A stretch of 37,390 nt of DNA from Thermogemmatispora tikiterensis (GCF_003268475.1 NZ_MCIF01000002.1:5912818-5950207), one strand, 5' to 3'. Positions 1-9,636 are shown, numbered from the stretch's first letter. Notes: a model not told the origin generated them from the sequence alone. Numbers and translations are program-made.

Positions 1-1
1 G

Positions 2-571
2 ATCAATGGGAGGTTGCTCTTTGCCTTCATGTTGCCGGGGGCCTGGCCGAAGCTGCTGGCGGAGTGCTACCGGCTGCTCAAGCCGGGGGGCATCGTGCGC
101 CTGACTGAGACCGAAGGCCCGTGGTGTAGTAGCCTTGCTACTGAGCAGTATTGGGGCCTGATCTATGAAGCCTTCAAGCGGGCGGGACAGAGTTTTTCAC
201 CGAACGGGCGCCGTATGGGGATCACTCCCGTTCTGCCACGCCTGGTGAGGCAGGCAGGCTTTGAGGAGGTGCGGGTGCGATCGAGTATCATCGAGTGGTC
301 AATGGGCACGGAGGCCCACTACGCTGTGTTTAAAGACTACCTGCTTGGGTTTGAGCTGATCCAGCCTTTCCTGGTCAAAATGGGGATGGCGACAAAGGAA
401 GAGTTGCAGCGTTTGTATCAGCAGGCAGTAGCTGAGATGCAGCAAGACGATTTCTGTGCTCTCTGGCCCCTGGTCACCGTCTGGGGATACAAGCCGCTAG
501 CGGCGGCTGAGTCCCAGTCAGCAGAGATGGCAGAGGGACAGGCTCGGGCCGGAGCGCAGGCGGAGAGCTAG
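2..571 (+). CDS. SAM-dependent methyltransferase, C-terminal part (cut by window start)
   Basis: The reading frame is open from the window edge, so the true start and the SAM-binding motif I lie outside. What remains begins at the motif equivalent to NGRLLFAF and runs through the post-motif region LLAECYRLLKPGGIVRL, typical of UbiE/Methyltransf_11-type class I methyltransferases. The C-terminal half (FSPNGRRMGITPVLPRL, then EELQRLYQQAVAEMQ) is shared with the full paralogues at 751-1674 and 8746-9636. It is a tandem duplicate of the next gene: about 105 nt at its start differ from the neighbour by one base, while other parts have diverged widely. The C-terminal tail is alanine- and glutamine-rich and low in complexity. 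The substrate is unknown. Class assignment is firm; function is not. Confidence 0.8.
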   Translation: MNGRLLFAFMLPGAWPKLLAECYRLLKPGGIVRLTETEGPWCSSLATEQYWGLIYEAFKRAGQSFSPNGRRMGITPVLPRLVRQAGFEEVRVRSSIIEWSMGTEAHYAVFKDYLLGFELIQPFLVKMGMATKEELQRLYQQAVAEMQQDDFCALWPLVTVWGYKPLAAAESQSAEMAEGQARAGAQAES

Positions 572-750
572 CACTAGAGATCTTTGTCTGGCCTTGCCGG
601 GCAGGACAGGACAGAGTGGGAGCACGTGACCACTTGGGTGCTGGCTCTCTCAGTATGTAGCCAGCGCCAGTTGACGACTGCAAGACAAGAAAGGTACGGC
701 CTTGCTCTGTCCACTCCCGGCAGATGGAAGATTTTGAGGAATGCACCGAG

Positions 751-1674
751 ATGAAGAGCGGGAGCGGCACGGAGAATACCTATCCAATCGATCCTGAGAA
801 CGCAGGAGAGCTGGCGCGGCTGATGCAGCAGGATCGGCTGCTGACGGAGGGCATGGGGGGCCTGCTGCCAGAGCCGGGGATCAGGCTGCCGGAGCGGGGG
901 CGGGTCCTGGACCTGGCTTGTGGACCGGGGGGATGGGCCTTAGAGCTGGCCTTTCAGTATCCGAAGGCGGAGGTGATCGGGGTGGATATCAGTCAGCAGG
1001 TGATCACGTACGCGCGGGCGCAGGCCTGGTCGAGGGGATTGGAGAATGTGCACTTTGAGGTGATGAATGTGATGGAGCCGCTGGCCTTTGAAGACGGCTC
1101 CTTTGATCTGGTCAATGGGAGGTTGCTCTTTGCTTTCATGTTGCCGGGGGCCTGGCCGAAGCTGCTGGCGGAGTGCTACCGGCTGCTCAAGCCGGGGGGC
1201 ATCGTGCGCCTGACCGAGATGGAGCCTCTGCTGACCACGAGTCCAGCCTATGAGACATGGATGGCTTTGATGTCCCAGGCGCTCAAGCGTACGGGTCAGA
1301 GTTTCTCGCCAGATGGACGCCATTTTGGCATCACGCCCGTCTTGCCGCGCCTGGTGAGGCAGGCAGGCTTTGAGGAGGTGCAGTTGCGGGCCACGGTCAT
1401 CGAGTGGTCACTAGGCTCTGAGGTACACTACGCGGTCTTTAAGGACAGTCTGATCGGCCTGGAACTGCTGCAGCCTTTCCTGGTGAAGGCAGGGGGAGCG
1501 ACGAAGGAAGAGCTGGAGCAGTTGTATCAGCAAGCGGTGGCTGAGATGCAGCAGGAAGACTTTTGTGGGCTTTGGAACCTTCTCACGGTCTGGGGGCGCA
1601 GACCACTGGCGATGAGCGAGCCAGGAGGAGCGTCACGGCAGGCTCAGGCCGGAGCGCAGGCGGAGGGCCAGTAA
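751..1674 (+). CDS. Class I SAM-dependent methyltransferase (UbiE-like)
   Basis: This is a complete class I methyltransferase of about 307 residues. The glycine-rich SAM-binding motif I (VLDLACGPGGWALELA) lies near residue 53 and is followed by the acidic motif II (EVIGVDIS), whose Asp would bind the ribose of SAM. The post-I region LLKPGGIVRL closes the Rossmann fold. I chose ATG 751 because GAGGA at 736-740 gives a 10-nt spacer and the distance to motif I then matches the paralogue at 8746-9636. An in-frame ATG at 724 would add nine residues but has no visible ribosome binding site. The gene is a tandem copy of the one before it, separated by 150-180 nt. The acceptor substrate cannot be told from sequence; polyketide, quinone or small-molecule methylation are all possible. 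Confidence 0.85.
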   Translation: MKSGSGTENTYPIDPENAGELARLMQQDRLLTEGMGGLLPEPGIRLPERGRVLDLACGPGGWALELAFQYPKAEVIGVDISQQVITYARAQAWSRGLENVHFEVMNVMEPLAFEDGSFDLVNGRLLFAFMLPGAWPKLLAECYRLLKPGGIVRLTEMEPLLTTSPAYETWMALMSQALKRTGQSFSPDGRHFGITPVLPRLVRQAGFEEVQLRATVIEWSLGSEVHYAVFKDSLIGLELLQPFLVKAGGATKEELEQLYQQAVAEMQQEDFCGLWNLLTVWGRRPLAMSEPGGASRQAQAGAQAEGQ

Positions 1675-1908
1675 CGCTCTGCTCCTCTGCCGCGCCCAGT
1701 CCCAACGTGCGAAGAAGGAGAGCAGCAGACGCTCCGTTCAACTGAGTGCCGGCTTGGGATCTCCTCTTAGCGGCATCCCCTATCTCTTTTCAGATCCCTG
1801 GCTCATGGGCTACAATGCAAGCAAGAGAGGCTCTCGGGCCACCAGACTATCGACCGGGCACGTCTGCCACGGATGTTTGTCCTCGAAGAAGAGAAAGGCG
1901 GCCAGTCT

Positions 1909-3918
<2,010 letters not shown>

Positions 3919-4063
3919 CCTGTCGGGAACAGGGTGGCGTCTTCCCCCCGGCTGAAACGAAGATCACCGGTTGCTGTCCTTTTCCCCGGAGGTATAGTCG
4001 CGTGGGGGCGCCCGAGATCGTGAGCTGTGCTAGAGACGGTCGCTCTGTCCTGTCTATTGCGGT

Positions 4064-5026
4064 TTAGTCTGTGCTGACAGCCAGACTCTCCAGTTCCTGG
4101 CGCAGCCGCTGCATATCGCGGGCCGGCGGTAGCCCGAAGAGGGCACGATAATCGCGGTTAAAATGCGAGACATCTTGATAGCCGACGCGGAAAGCGGCGC
4201 TGGTGGCATCTAATCCCTCGTTGAGCATCAGGTGGCGTGCCTCCTGCAGGCGCAGCTGCTTCAAATACTGGAGTGGACTGAGACCGGTAACAGCCTTAAA
4301 GTGATGGTGGAGGCTAGAGACGCTCATTCCCAGCTCGCGAGCCAGCCTTTCGACGCGCAGCGGCTCCGAAAGATGCCGGCGCAAGTACGAGACGGCGCTG
4401 GCGATCTCCGAGGGCACGCCGCCCCGCAGGGCCAGATGGCAGAGACGCCTCCCCTGCTCGCCGACCAGCAGGCGATAGATGATCTCCTGAGTGACCAGCG
4501 GCATCAGCACCGGCGCCTCTTCCGGCGTGTCGAGCAGCCTGACCAGACGCACCACCGCATCCAGCAGCCGCTCATCCAGAGGGCTGACATCCAGGGCGTG
4601 TGCCGAGCTACGCCGGGGCACATAGCCGGCAGAAAGCAGTACCGCGGTGACTTGTGAAGGCTCAAGGCGCAGGGTCAGGCTCAGATACGGTCGCTCGGGG
4701 CTGGCTTCGATGACACGACTGAAGCGCGGCAGCTCAACAGTCGCTAGCAGGTAATGGAACGGGTCGTACTCATAGCGACTGTGCTCAACGAATACCTCCT
4801 TGCGCCCTTGAGCGATCACGCAGAAGGACGGTTCGGCAACGCTGGGTAAAGGGTTAGATGGTGAAGAGAGGCGCGCCAGAACGAGGCCCTCAAGTGGTTC
4901 GACAGCTCCATCGCGCGGAGTGGCCCGCGCAATGCGCTCGGCCAGTTCCTCGCGGTTGGCCTGAAGGCGCTGGAGTAGCCGCTCGTCGTATTGGCGCTCG
5001 TGCTCTGCAATGGCGATAAGAGTCAT
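4064..5026 (-). CDS. AraC-family transcriptional regulator (AraC_N plus HTH_18)
   Basis: This 320-residue protein has the AraC N-terminal ligand domain (segments EPSFCVIAQGRKEVF and YLLATVELPRFSRV) in roughly residues 45-200. Two C-terminal helix-turn-helix motifs follow: LSEPLRVERLARELGMSVS...HHHFKAVTGLSPLQYLK, then DATSAAFRVGYQDVSHFNRDY...FGLPPARD. The start at 5026 is set by a strong GGAGGAGG sequence ten bases upstream. The gene is divergent from the cupin and deazaflavin-oxidoreductase pair, the usual arrangement for AraC_N regulators of aldehyde or electrophile detoxification genes. The shared 327-bp space holds a palindrome at 5082-5103 that is a candidate binding site. The ligand is unknown. 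Confidence 0.92.
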   Translation of the reverse strand: MTLIAIAEHERQYDERLLQRLQANREELAERIARATPRDGAVEPLEGLVLARLSSPSNPLPSVAEPSFCVIAQGRKEVFVEHSRYEYDPFHYLLATVELPRFSRVIEASPERPYLSLTLRLEPSQVTAVLLSAGYVPRRSSAHALDVSPLDERLLDAVVRLVRLLDTPEEAPVLMPLVTQEIIYRLLVGEQGRRLCHLALRGGVPSEIASAVSYLRRHLSEPLRVERLARELGMSVSSLHHHFKAVTGLSPLQYLKQLRLQEARHLMLNEGLDATSAAFRVGYQDVSHFNRDYRALFGLPPARDMQRLRQELESLAVSTD

Positions 5027-5081
5027 TGAATAGGAACCTCCTCCACGATGGCGTTGCCTCTCGGCATGTGCAGAATCAGCC

Positions 5082-5103
5082 AATTCTTAACGAGAATTAT
5101 TCT
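5082..5103. promoter_or_regulatory. Overlapping palindromes between the AraC and cupin genes (candidate operator)
   Basis: AATTCT-taacg-AGAATT (5082-5098) is a perfect 6-bp inverted repeat, and AGAATTATTCT (5093-5103) is a second one sharing its right arm. They lie in the most AT-rich part of the divergent spacer, 56-77 bp upstream of the AraC start codon, where an autoregulatory site would be expected. A TATAAT follows at 5129 on the plus strand, but no well-spaced -35 accompanies it. Operator function is inferred. Confidence 0.4.
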
Positions 5104-5283
5104 ATCACCTTGGCCAGGGCCATCTCTATAATGCCACTAGAAGAAAGAAAGCCAGCCTGCGCTGCTGCTCTCTCCGCTCAGAGAGAATGAGGAAAGACGG
5201 GCTGAGCTGAGGGCTTTGACTGGCAGGCAGAGCGACGCGGCAGGAACCTGGTGGTTGACCTGCCTGGCTTACTTGCTCCCTCT

Positions 5284-5305
5284 CAGCGCCGGATGCCCGG
5301 CGCTG
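5284..5305 (+). other. Perfect 9-bp stem-loop in the cupin leader
   Basis: CAGCGCCGG-atgc-CCGGCGCTG forms a 9-bp GC-rich stem with a 4-nt loop, extendable by two further pairs including a G-T wobble. It ends about 48 nt before the cupin start codon and is not followed by a T-run. It therefore looks more like a leader structure or binding site than an intrinsic terminator. The rest of the 5104-5353 spacer shows TTGACT and TTGACC elements (near 5217 and 5256) without convincing -10 partners. Confidence 0.4.
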
Positions 5306-5353
5306 GGGAAGGTAAGTGAGCGCAATTAATTAAAGGAAGGGAGACTGAAGACG

Positions 5354-5752
5354 ATGGAGATCAGAAGAAGTGGTTCGCAGCCCTCACAACAAGGACCGGC
5401 TGCTACCTTTACTGGAACAGTGCGCATTGATCCTTTATTCGAGGCGCCCAGTCCAGCGCGCGTGCGCATGGCCAGCGTTACCTTTGAGCCTGGAGCGCGT
5501 ACAGCCTGGCACAGTCATCCGTTGGGGCAGACCCTGATCGTGACCGCCGGCTGTGGGCGGGCCCAGCGCTGGGGTGGTCCGATCGAAGAGATTCGTCCGG
5601 GTGATGTCGTCTGGTTTGCTCCCGGTGAGAAGCACTGGCACGGGGCGGCGCCAGCTACGGCTATGACCCATATTGCCATTCAAGAAGAACTTGATGGCAA
5701 GGTAGCCGACTGGATGGAACACGTTAGCGATGAACAGTACTCCGGGCAGTAG
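5354..5752 (+). CDS. Single-domain cupin, hydroxynitrile-lyase-like metalloprotein
   Basis: The 132-residue protein is a one-domain cupin. The first cupin motif supplies His53, His55 and Gln59 (AWHSHPLGQTLIV), and His94 comes from GEKHWHG, a metal-binding set. The same spacing and the segments TAGCGRAQ, EEIRPGDVVWFAPGEKHWHG and THIAIQEELDGK are typical of the small manganese cupins that include bacterial (R)-mandelonitrile lyases. Most members of that family have no known physiological substrate, and many are annotated simply as cupin proteins. A purine-rich AAAGGAAGGGAG lies upstream of the ATG. The gene is followed 84 nt later by a deazaflavin-type oxidoreductase and is divergent from an AraC regulator, so a detoxification role is plausible. 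Confidence 0.85.
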   Translation: MEIRRSGSQPSQQGPAATFTGTVRIDPLFEAPSPARVRMASVTFEPGARTAWHSHPLGQTLIVTAGCGRAQRWGGPIEEIRPGDVVWFAPGEKHWHGAAPATAMTHIAIQEELDGKVADWMEHVSDEQYSGQ

Positions 5753-5836
5753 CCCTGACAGGCCGACGAAAGCCGACTCCCTCTGGTGGGTAGGCGGCTG
5801 CTGCTTTGATCGGGGAGAAAGGATAGTAGTTCTGCT

Positions 5837-6205
5837 ATGAGTCAAAGGGACATCCGCACGCTGCTACAGCGCCGCAGTGAAATTGATATTACGGTGAAAG
5901 GGCGCAGCAGTGGACGTGCTTACACGTACCCGGTGTGGTTTGTGCTGGAGGGCGATGCCCTCTATTTGCTGCCTGTACGCGGGACCGAGACCGGCTGGTA
6001 CAAGAACCTGCGCCAGGCTCCGACCTTGCAAGTGCGTGCTGGTCAGCAGGCTCTCACCACTAATGTGCGTCTGATTGAGGATCAGAGCCGCGTGGCTGCC
6101 ATTACCGAGCGCTTCCGCGAGAAGTATGGAGCCAGGCAGATTCAGGCGTACTATCCGCTCATCAACGTCGCCGTCGAGGTCCCACTGCCCAGCTCACATC
6201 ATTGA
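5837..6205 (+). CDS. Deazaflavin (F420)-dependent nitroreductase-family protein
   Basis: This 122-residue protein resembles the split-barrel deazaflavin-dependent nitroreductase family. The hallmark is the N-terminal block ITVKGRSSGRAYTYPVWFVLEGD, matching the family pattern in which a Gly-Arg-x-Ser-Gly turn precedes the barrel strand. WYKNLRQAPTLQVRAG follows, where family members contact the cofactor phosphate. The usual C-terminal extension is short, and which cofactor it uses (F420, FMN or another) cannot be decided here. It is the second gene after the cupin and probably co-transcribed. A strong hairpin at 6301-6346 lies downstream. Start ATG 5837 has GGAGAAAGGAT upstream. Confidence 0.75.
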   Translation: MSQRDIRTLLQRRSEIDITVKGRSSGRAYTYPVWFVLEGDALYLLPVRGTETGWYKNLRQAPTLQVRAGQQALTTNVRLIEDQSRVAAITERFREKYGARQIQAYYPLINVAVEVPLPSSHH

Positions 6206-6300
6206 AAGCTCTGGTGCTATCAGAGCAAGTGAGCGCTGCTTTGATAAGCAAACAAACAGTCAGTGCGCCTGATCCTGTAGATAGAGATGCGTGGCCAGCA

Positions 6301-6346
6301 GAGGCCAGCCGTCGGGTCACCGGACCCAGAGCAGACGGCTGGCCTC
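6301..6346 (+). terminator. Long stem-loop downstream of the cupin/oxidoreductase pair
   Basis: GAGGCCAGCCGTC (6301-6313) pairs perfectly with GACGGCTGGCCTC (6334-6346). Inside it, GGGTC (6314-6318) pairs with GACCC (6323-6327) around an ACCG loop, leaving a 6-nt bulge on one side. GTTTGCTC follows, a weak T-tract for plus-strand transcription. It is the best candidate terminator for the 5354-6205 pair, about 95 nt past the last stop. A smaller hairpin, GCTCTG...CAGAGC, sits at 6208-6226. Confidence 0.5.
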
Positions 6347-6734
6347 GTTTGCTCTCGGGCGGTGACGGTGAGCGGGGTAGTTTGCGGGCGGGCAGGCTCC
6401 TGGTGTCATCATCAGGACCGAACCCGTCACCAGGTGCACCACCTGCCGATGCGTCTAGTAGCAACTGGGGTAGCGTGAAAAGCAGGTACTCTGTCATGCT
6501 GCCAGCCTGTTATGTCAAGATGTGAATGGCCGTGAGCAAGTTGGAGCAGATCAAGAGCACGTTGTTCGATTACTGAAATGATTCTGCCATCAGCACTATT
6601 CACAGGAGCGATTTTGTGCATTACTATCTAATACAATAAAGTCGGTAGTTTCGTATTATATTTTTATTAAAGTGCTATAGAAGATACTATTCTCTACTCT
6701 CCTCAGAGGCTTGAGAGTACTGCTGGAACACAAC

Positions 6735-6991
6735 AGAAGAACCTGCACCGAGCCTGGCAGGCTCACCTCGTTCAGCTGCATCAGTAGATTCTCCAGCCAG
6801 CCTCTCAGCTTGCTGCTCAGGTGAGCGAGCCATTTCGTCAGCATATGGGTACCTGGCATCAGAATCTGGAACGAGCGTATGCAGCCCTCTCGGCCTTTGC
6901 GGATCTGCTGCAGGGCGGTGGAACCCAGATGCACGATCTCGATACTGTGCCCGGCCAGGCTTTTGAACCATCGCCTGATGGTGAGCGATAA
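6735..6991 (+). pseudogene. Possible decayed coding remnant (transposase-like)
   Basis: One plus frame reads a protein-like but broken string: a segment resembling RAWQAHLVQLHQ, an in-frame TAG, then QPASQLAAQVSEPFRQHM and LERAYAALSAFADLLQGG, ending at a TAA at 6989-6991. The helical, leucine- and glutamine-rich style recalls the region before the last catalytic residue in ISL3-type transposases, but I cannot confirm a family. It lies between an intact operon and a truncated tnpB, where decayed insertion DNA is expected. The stretch from 6350 to 6735 is lower in GC (around 6500-6690) and shows no gene I can support. Confidence 0.25.
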
Positions 6992-7054
6992 CGAGAGGAC
7001 AGTGGCCGCCTCTTCATCGGTGACCGTCAGGGGCGCACTGTTTTCAGTCAACGA

Positions 7055-7074
7055 CCCCTGGCTCAAGCCAGGGG
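7055..7074 (-). ncRNA. Right-end hairpin, probable 3' part of a TnpB guide (omega) RNA
   Basis: A perfect 9-bp stem with a 2-nt loop sits immediately 3' of tnpB in the sense of the transposase. In IS200/IS605 elements this region is both the transposition end and the scaffold of the RNA that guides TnpB, with the guide sequence lying just outside the element end. Here the would-be guide is the sequence below position 7046 on the minus strand. Whether it is transcribed is unknown. Confidence 0.45.
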
Positions 7075-7102
7075 CTTGCCCGCAGCCGCAGCGGCCTGGG
7101 CT

Positions 7103-8125
7103 TCAGGGCTGGTTGACAACAGCCCACTGCCCCGTAGGACAGTACAGCGCGTGGATATTCCTGGCCGCGTTGATATCGGCGTGCTCCTGGAACCCACAGT
7201 GGGGCCAGGTGAAGCGATGCCGGCGACACGTTCCGCGCTGGCCGCAGTGGGAACAGCCTTGGCTCGTGTAGGCCGGGTTCACCTCTGCCACGCGCAACCC
7301 CTTCTCCTGCGCCTGCTGCTCGGTCCAGCGGCGGAGCAGTCCCCGCTGCCAGAGCGCGAGCCGGCGCCGCAACGCTCGCCCCCGGATCTGCTCTTGCTGC
7401 GATGGGGACACCTGCAGCCGTTCGAAGACCGGCACCGCCTGTGGTGGCGCCCACTCCACCAGGCGCTTCGCCACGGTCTGGGCAAAGGTCCGGGTGCGGT
7501 GCCGCTGCCGGCGGCCAGGCCGTTGCAGCACCCGCCGGGCTCTGCGCGTGTCCCGATGCTGTGCCTTGTGGGCCGCCAGCTTGCGCTGCAACCGCGCCCG
7601 CGTCTTCACCGTGCGCCGATTGCGCACCTTCACCGCTTTTCCACTCACAAAGAGGACCCGCTTCTGTCCATCCACGGCCACCAGCGCATTCGTCTCATTC
7701 AGATCGATCCCCACGACGGCCCTAGTCTCTGGGCATGCTGTCGGGGGATCAGGCACCTCCAGCGTGATCGTGAGGCGCCCGACGAGCTGGCCAGCGCGTT
7801 CCAGCACCGTGAGGCTGTCCATCGTTTTCGCCTGCGCCAGCCGCTGCTGAAACGCCTCCGGCACCCGATAGGGGAGCGGCTTACGTCCGGCCACGGTCCA
7901 GAGCGGGAGGGTGCCATCGGGGCGCAGGGAGGCATCGCGTCCTCGTGGCCCGATCAGGAACAGCGCCCATCGGCGTCGGAACTGGAACGGACGCTGGGGC
8001 GGGCGGCGATTGCTGCGCGCGCTCTGGTAGGCGGCAGCCACCAGCCGGATGGCGCTACAGGCCATCTGCGCGTTGAGCTGCCCCTTGACCTGCTGCCTGG
8101 TACTGCGTCGAGACGAGCGAGCCAT
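7103..8125 (-). CDS. tnpB: TnpB-family RNA-guided nuclease, 5'-truncated
   Basis: The 340-residue product retains the RuvC-like core: Asp141 in VVGIDLNETNA, Glu235 in VPVFERLQ and Asp317 in HADINAARNI. The zinc ribbon begins CSHC (291-294), but the second pair reads W307-x-x-C310, so one of four zinc-binding cysteines is replaced by tryptophan. The N-terminus begins inside the region that normally follows about 50-60 residues of wedge/helical sequence (QLNAQMACSAIRLVAAAYQ). An in-frame TAG lies only six codons upstream of the ATG, so the missing part is absent rather than mis-started. The family acts as an RNA-guided DNA endonuclease encoded by transposons. With a missing N-terminus and a damaged zinc ribbon this copy is probably inactive. 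Confidence 0.8.
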   Translation of the reverse strand: MARSSRRSTRQQVKGQLNAQMACSAIRLVAAAYQSARSNRRPPQRPFQFRRRWALFLIGPRGRDASLRPDGTLPLWTVAGRKPLPYRVPEAFQQRLAQAKTMDSLTVLERAGQLVGRLTITLEVPDPPTACPETRAVVGIDLNETNALVAVDGQKRVLFVSGKAVKVRNRRTVKTRARLQRKLAAHKAQHRDTRRARRVLQRPGRRQRHRTRTFAQTVAKRLVEWAPPQAVPVFERLQVSPSQQEQIRGRALRRRLALWQRGLLRRWTEQQAQEKGLRVAEVNPAYTSQGCSHCGQRGTCRRHRFTWPHCGFQEHADINAARNIHALYCPTGQWAVVNQP

Positions 8126-8621
8126 CCCAGTGATTGAGCGCTATCTGCTCACGCCAGCGCCCATAGTCGTCGACAGCGAGGGTCGTGTCAGCGTCGTGCC
8201 CGAGGCCAGTGGTTGGTACGATCTCTACAAGCAGCTGATACCGTGGGTGCTGGCGGAATGGGGCCCATCCTCCCGGCTATCGCGGTTACGACAGGCGCTG
8301 CTGGGGTGCCGTAAGGAAGAGGAGGATCACAGCCACCCGTCGCCAACCTGTAAGGCTGTCTGAAAGCGCTGAGCTATGCGCTGGGCAGGCGTGGAGCGCT
8401 CCCAGCGCTCCACGGAATCAGGCTCCCCGGCTCCCTGAGATGGCTCACGTCGCTGTACCTGATGCTGGGATATCTCCGAGCCGTCGAGCGCTTTGACTGC
8501 GAGGACCTTCCTACAGGACCACTTTGCCCTTGATGAAGGGCAGGCGCGGGCAGCGCTCAAGTCCTGGCGCAAGCGGGGCAGAGCCATTGTGAGCTGGCCA
8601 GAGAGGGAGCAGCTTCAGTGA
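8126..8621 (+). pseudogene. Broken gene remnant of unknown family beside tnpB
   Basis: From 8128 one plus frame reads a protein-like segment (VIERYLLTPAPIVVDSEGRV, then SGWYDLYKQLIPWVLAEWG) running to a TGA at 8361-8363. Its 5' side abuts the truncated tnpB. Further on, a second segment (YLRAVERFDCE in one frame, then FLQDHFALDEGQARAALKSW and IVSWPEREQLQ in another) ends at a TGA at 8619-8621. The join needs at least one frameshift. I do not recognise the family. The layout suggests one gene, or two neighbours, cut by insertion and decay. An 11-bp hairpin at 8390-8414 lies between the pieces. Confidence 0.35.
8390..8414. repeat. Perfect 11-bp inverted repeat with 3-nt loop
   Basis: CGTGGAGCGCT-ccc-AGCGCTCCACG is a perfect stem-loop. 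A smaller AGCGC...GCGCT pair sits just upstream (about 8365-8381). It has no T-run on either strand. It could be a leftover insertion-sequence end, a REP-like element, or a terminator of the decayed gene. Confidence 0.45.
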
Positions 8622-8691
8622 TCAAGAGGGGCGCAGGCTGCTCCCCCATCTCCTCCACTTTCCCCGGCAAGGCGGGCGAAGGAAGCAGTAG

Positions 8692-8715
8692 GCCGGGTCG
8701 CGCCTGCGGCCCGGC
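8692..8715 (-). terminator. GC-rich hairpin downstream of the third methyltransferase
   Basis: GCCGGG (8692-8697) pairs with CCCGGC (8710-8715) around a 12-nt GC-rich loop, about 30-55 nt beyond the stop codon of the minus-strand methyltransferase. No T-run follows. It is the only structure visible at this 3' end, so assignment as a terminator is tentative. Confidence 0.25.
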
Positions 8716-8745
8716 TGGCAGCAGCGTTGTTGAGGCTCTCCCCTT

Positions 8746-9636
8746 CTACCACCAATCGCGCTCTGGAGGAAGCTCATCTGGAGAGACCGGCTTGCGTCCC
8801 CGGACCGTCAGCAATGGCCAGAGGGCGCAAAAATCCTCGTCCTGTAGCTCGGCCAGGGTCTGCTCCTCTAGCTGCTCCAGCTCTTCCTTAGAGGCTACGC
8901 CCGTTGTAAGGATCAAGGAAGCAAAACGCTTGAAACTGCTCAAGAAAGCTTTACAACCCGCGAGATGGGTCTCGCTGCCCTGCGACCACTCGATGAGATG
9001 AGAACGCACCCGCACATCCACGAAACCCGCCTGGCGCAGCAGGCGCGGCAGCACCACGGTGATGCCGAGATGGCGCCCATCCACCGAGAAGCTCTGGCCT
9101 GCGCGCTGAAGAGCTTCACTCACAAAGCACCAGCTGCGTTCAGCCGCCAGACTGGTGGTCAGCGGCCCCTCGCTTTCGATCAGGCTCAGTTTGCCGCCTG
9201 GTTTCAGTAAGCGGCAACACTCAGCCAGGAGCCGTGGCCAGGCTTTCGGTGGCAGGCAGGGGGAGAGGTGTCGCCCGTAGATCCGATCAAAGGACGCATC
9301 AGGAAAGGGATGCGACTCCCTGCCAGTCACCACCTGGAAACTGACGTGTTCCAGATTACGGGCCCAGGCCTGGACCCGGGCCCGCTCGATCAGCTCAGGG
9401 TGGGAGTCAATGCCGAGCACTTCGACCCCTGGATACTGAAAGGCCAGCTCCAGGGACCAGTTGCCGGCCCCACATGCTAGATCAAGCACTCGCCCCCCGT
9501 CGGGTGGAAGCTCCTCCTCGGCGAGCGCATTTCCCAGACCTTCCAGCAGTAGACGCTCTAATTGCGTCAAGCATTCTATCTCGTGATCTTGCGTTGCACT
9601 ACCTATCGACATATCGTTCGGTTCTCTTCTCGTCAT
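8746..9636 (-). CDS. Class I SAM-dependent methyltransferase (third paralogue)
   Basis: This 296-residue protein is a full paralogue of the two methyltransferases at the left edge. Motif I is RVLDLACGAGNWSLELA at residues 49-65, followed by the acidic motif EVLGID. The post-motif LLAECCRLLKPGGKLSL and the family-specific C-terminal block (DGRHLGITVVLPRLLRQAGF, then EELEQLEEQTLAELQDEDF) are conserved. Start ATG 9636 is supported by GAGGAG nine bases upstream. It is more diverged than the first two copies are from each other. It follows the EcfT gene on the same strand after a 348-bp gap holding a structured element (9823-9889). Substrate unknown. Confidence 0.85.
   Translation of the reverse strand: MTRREPNDMSIGSATQDHEIECLTQLERLLLEGLGNALAEEELPPDGGRVLDLACGAGNWSLELAFQYPGVEVLGIDSHPELIERARVQAWARNLEHVSFQVVTGRESHPFPDASFDRIYGRHLSPCLPPKAWPRLLAECCRLLKPGGKLSLIESEGPLTTSLAAERSWCFVSEALQRAGQSFSVDGRHLGITVVLPRLLRQAGFVDVRVRSHLIEWSQGSETHLAGCKAFLSSFKRFASLILTTGVASKEELEQLEEQTLAELQDEDFCALWPLLTVRGRKPVSPDELPPERDWW

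Larger units (their letters stand above)
7046..8125 (-). mobile_element. Truncated IS200/IS605-type element (tnpB with right end)
   Basis: The element consists of a 5'-truncated tnpB and, 28 nt beyond its stop codon, the stem-loop CCCCTGGCT-ca-AGCCAGGGG (7055-7074). This is the imperfect-palindrome type of right end seen in this family, and the expected 3' end of an omega/guide RNA. The likely right boundary is the GTCGTTGAC segment at about 7046-7054 (read on the minus strand). No tnpA and no left-end hairpin are visible: homology stops abruptly at about 8125, where a different broken gene begins on the other strand. Confidence 0.7.

Noticed and set aside
7076..8137. 353-codon plus-strand frame opposite tnpB
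   Set aside because: Composition is Arg/Pro/His-rich without motifs, while the opposite strand encodes clear RuvC and zinc-ribbon motifs.
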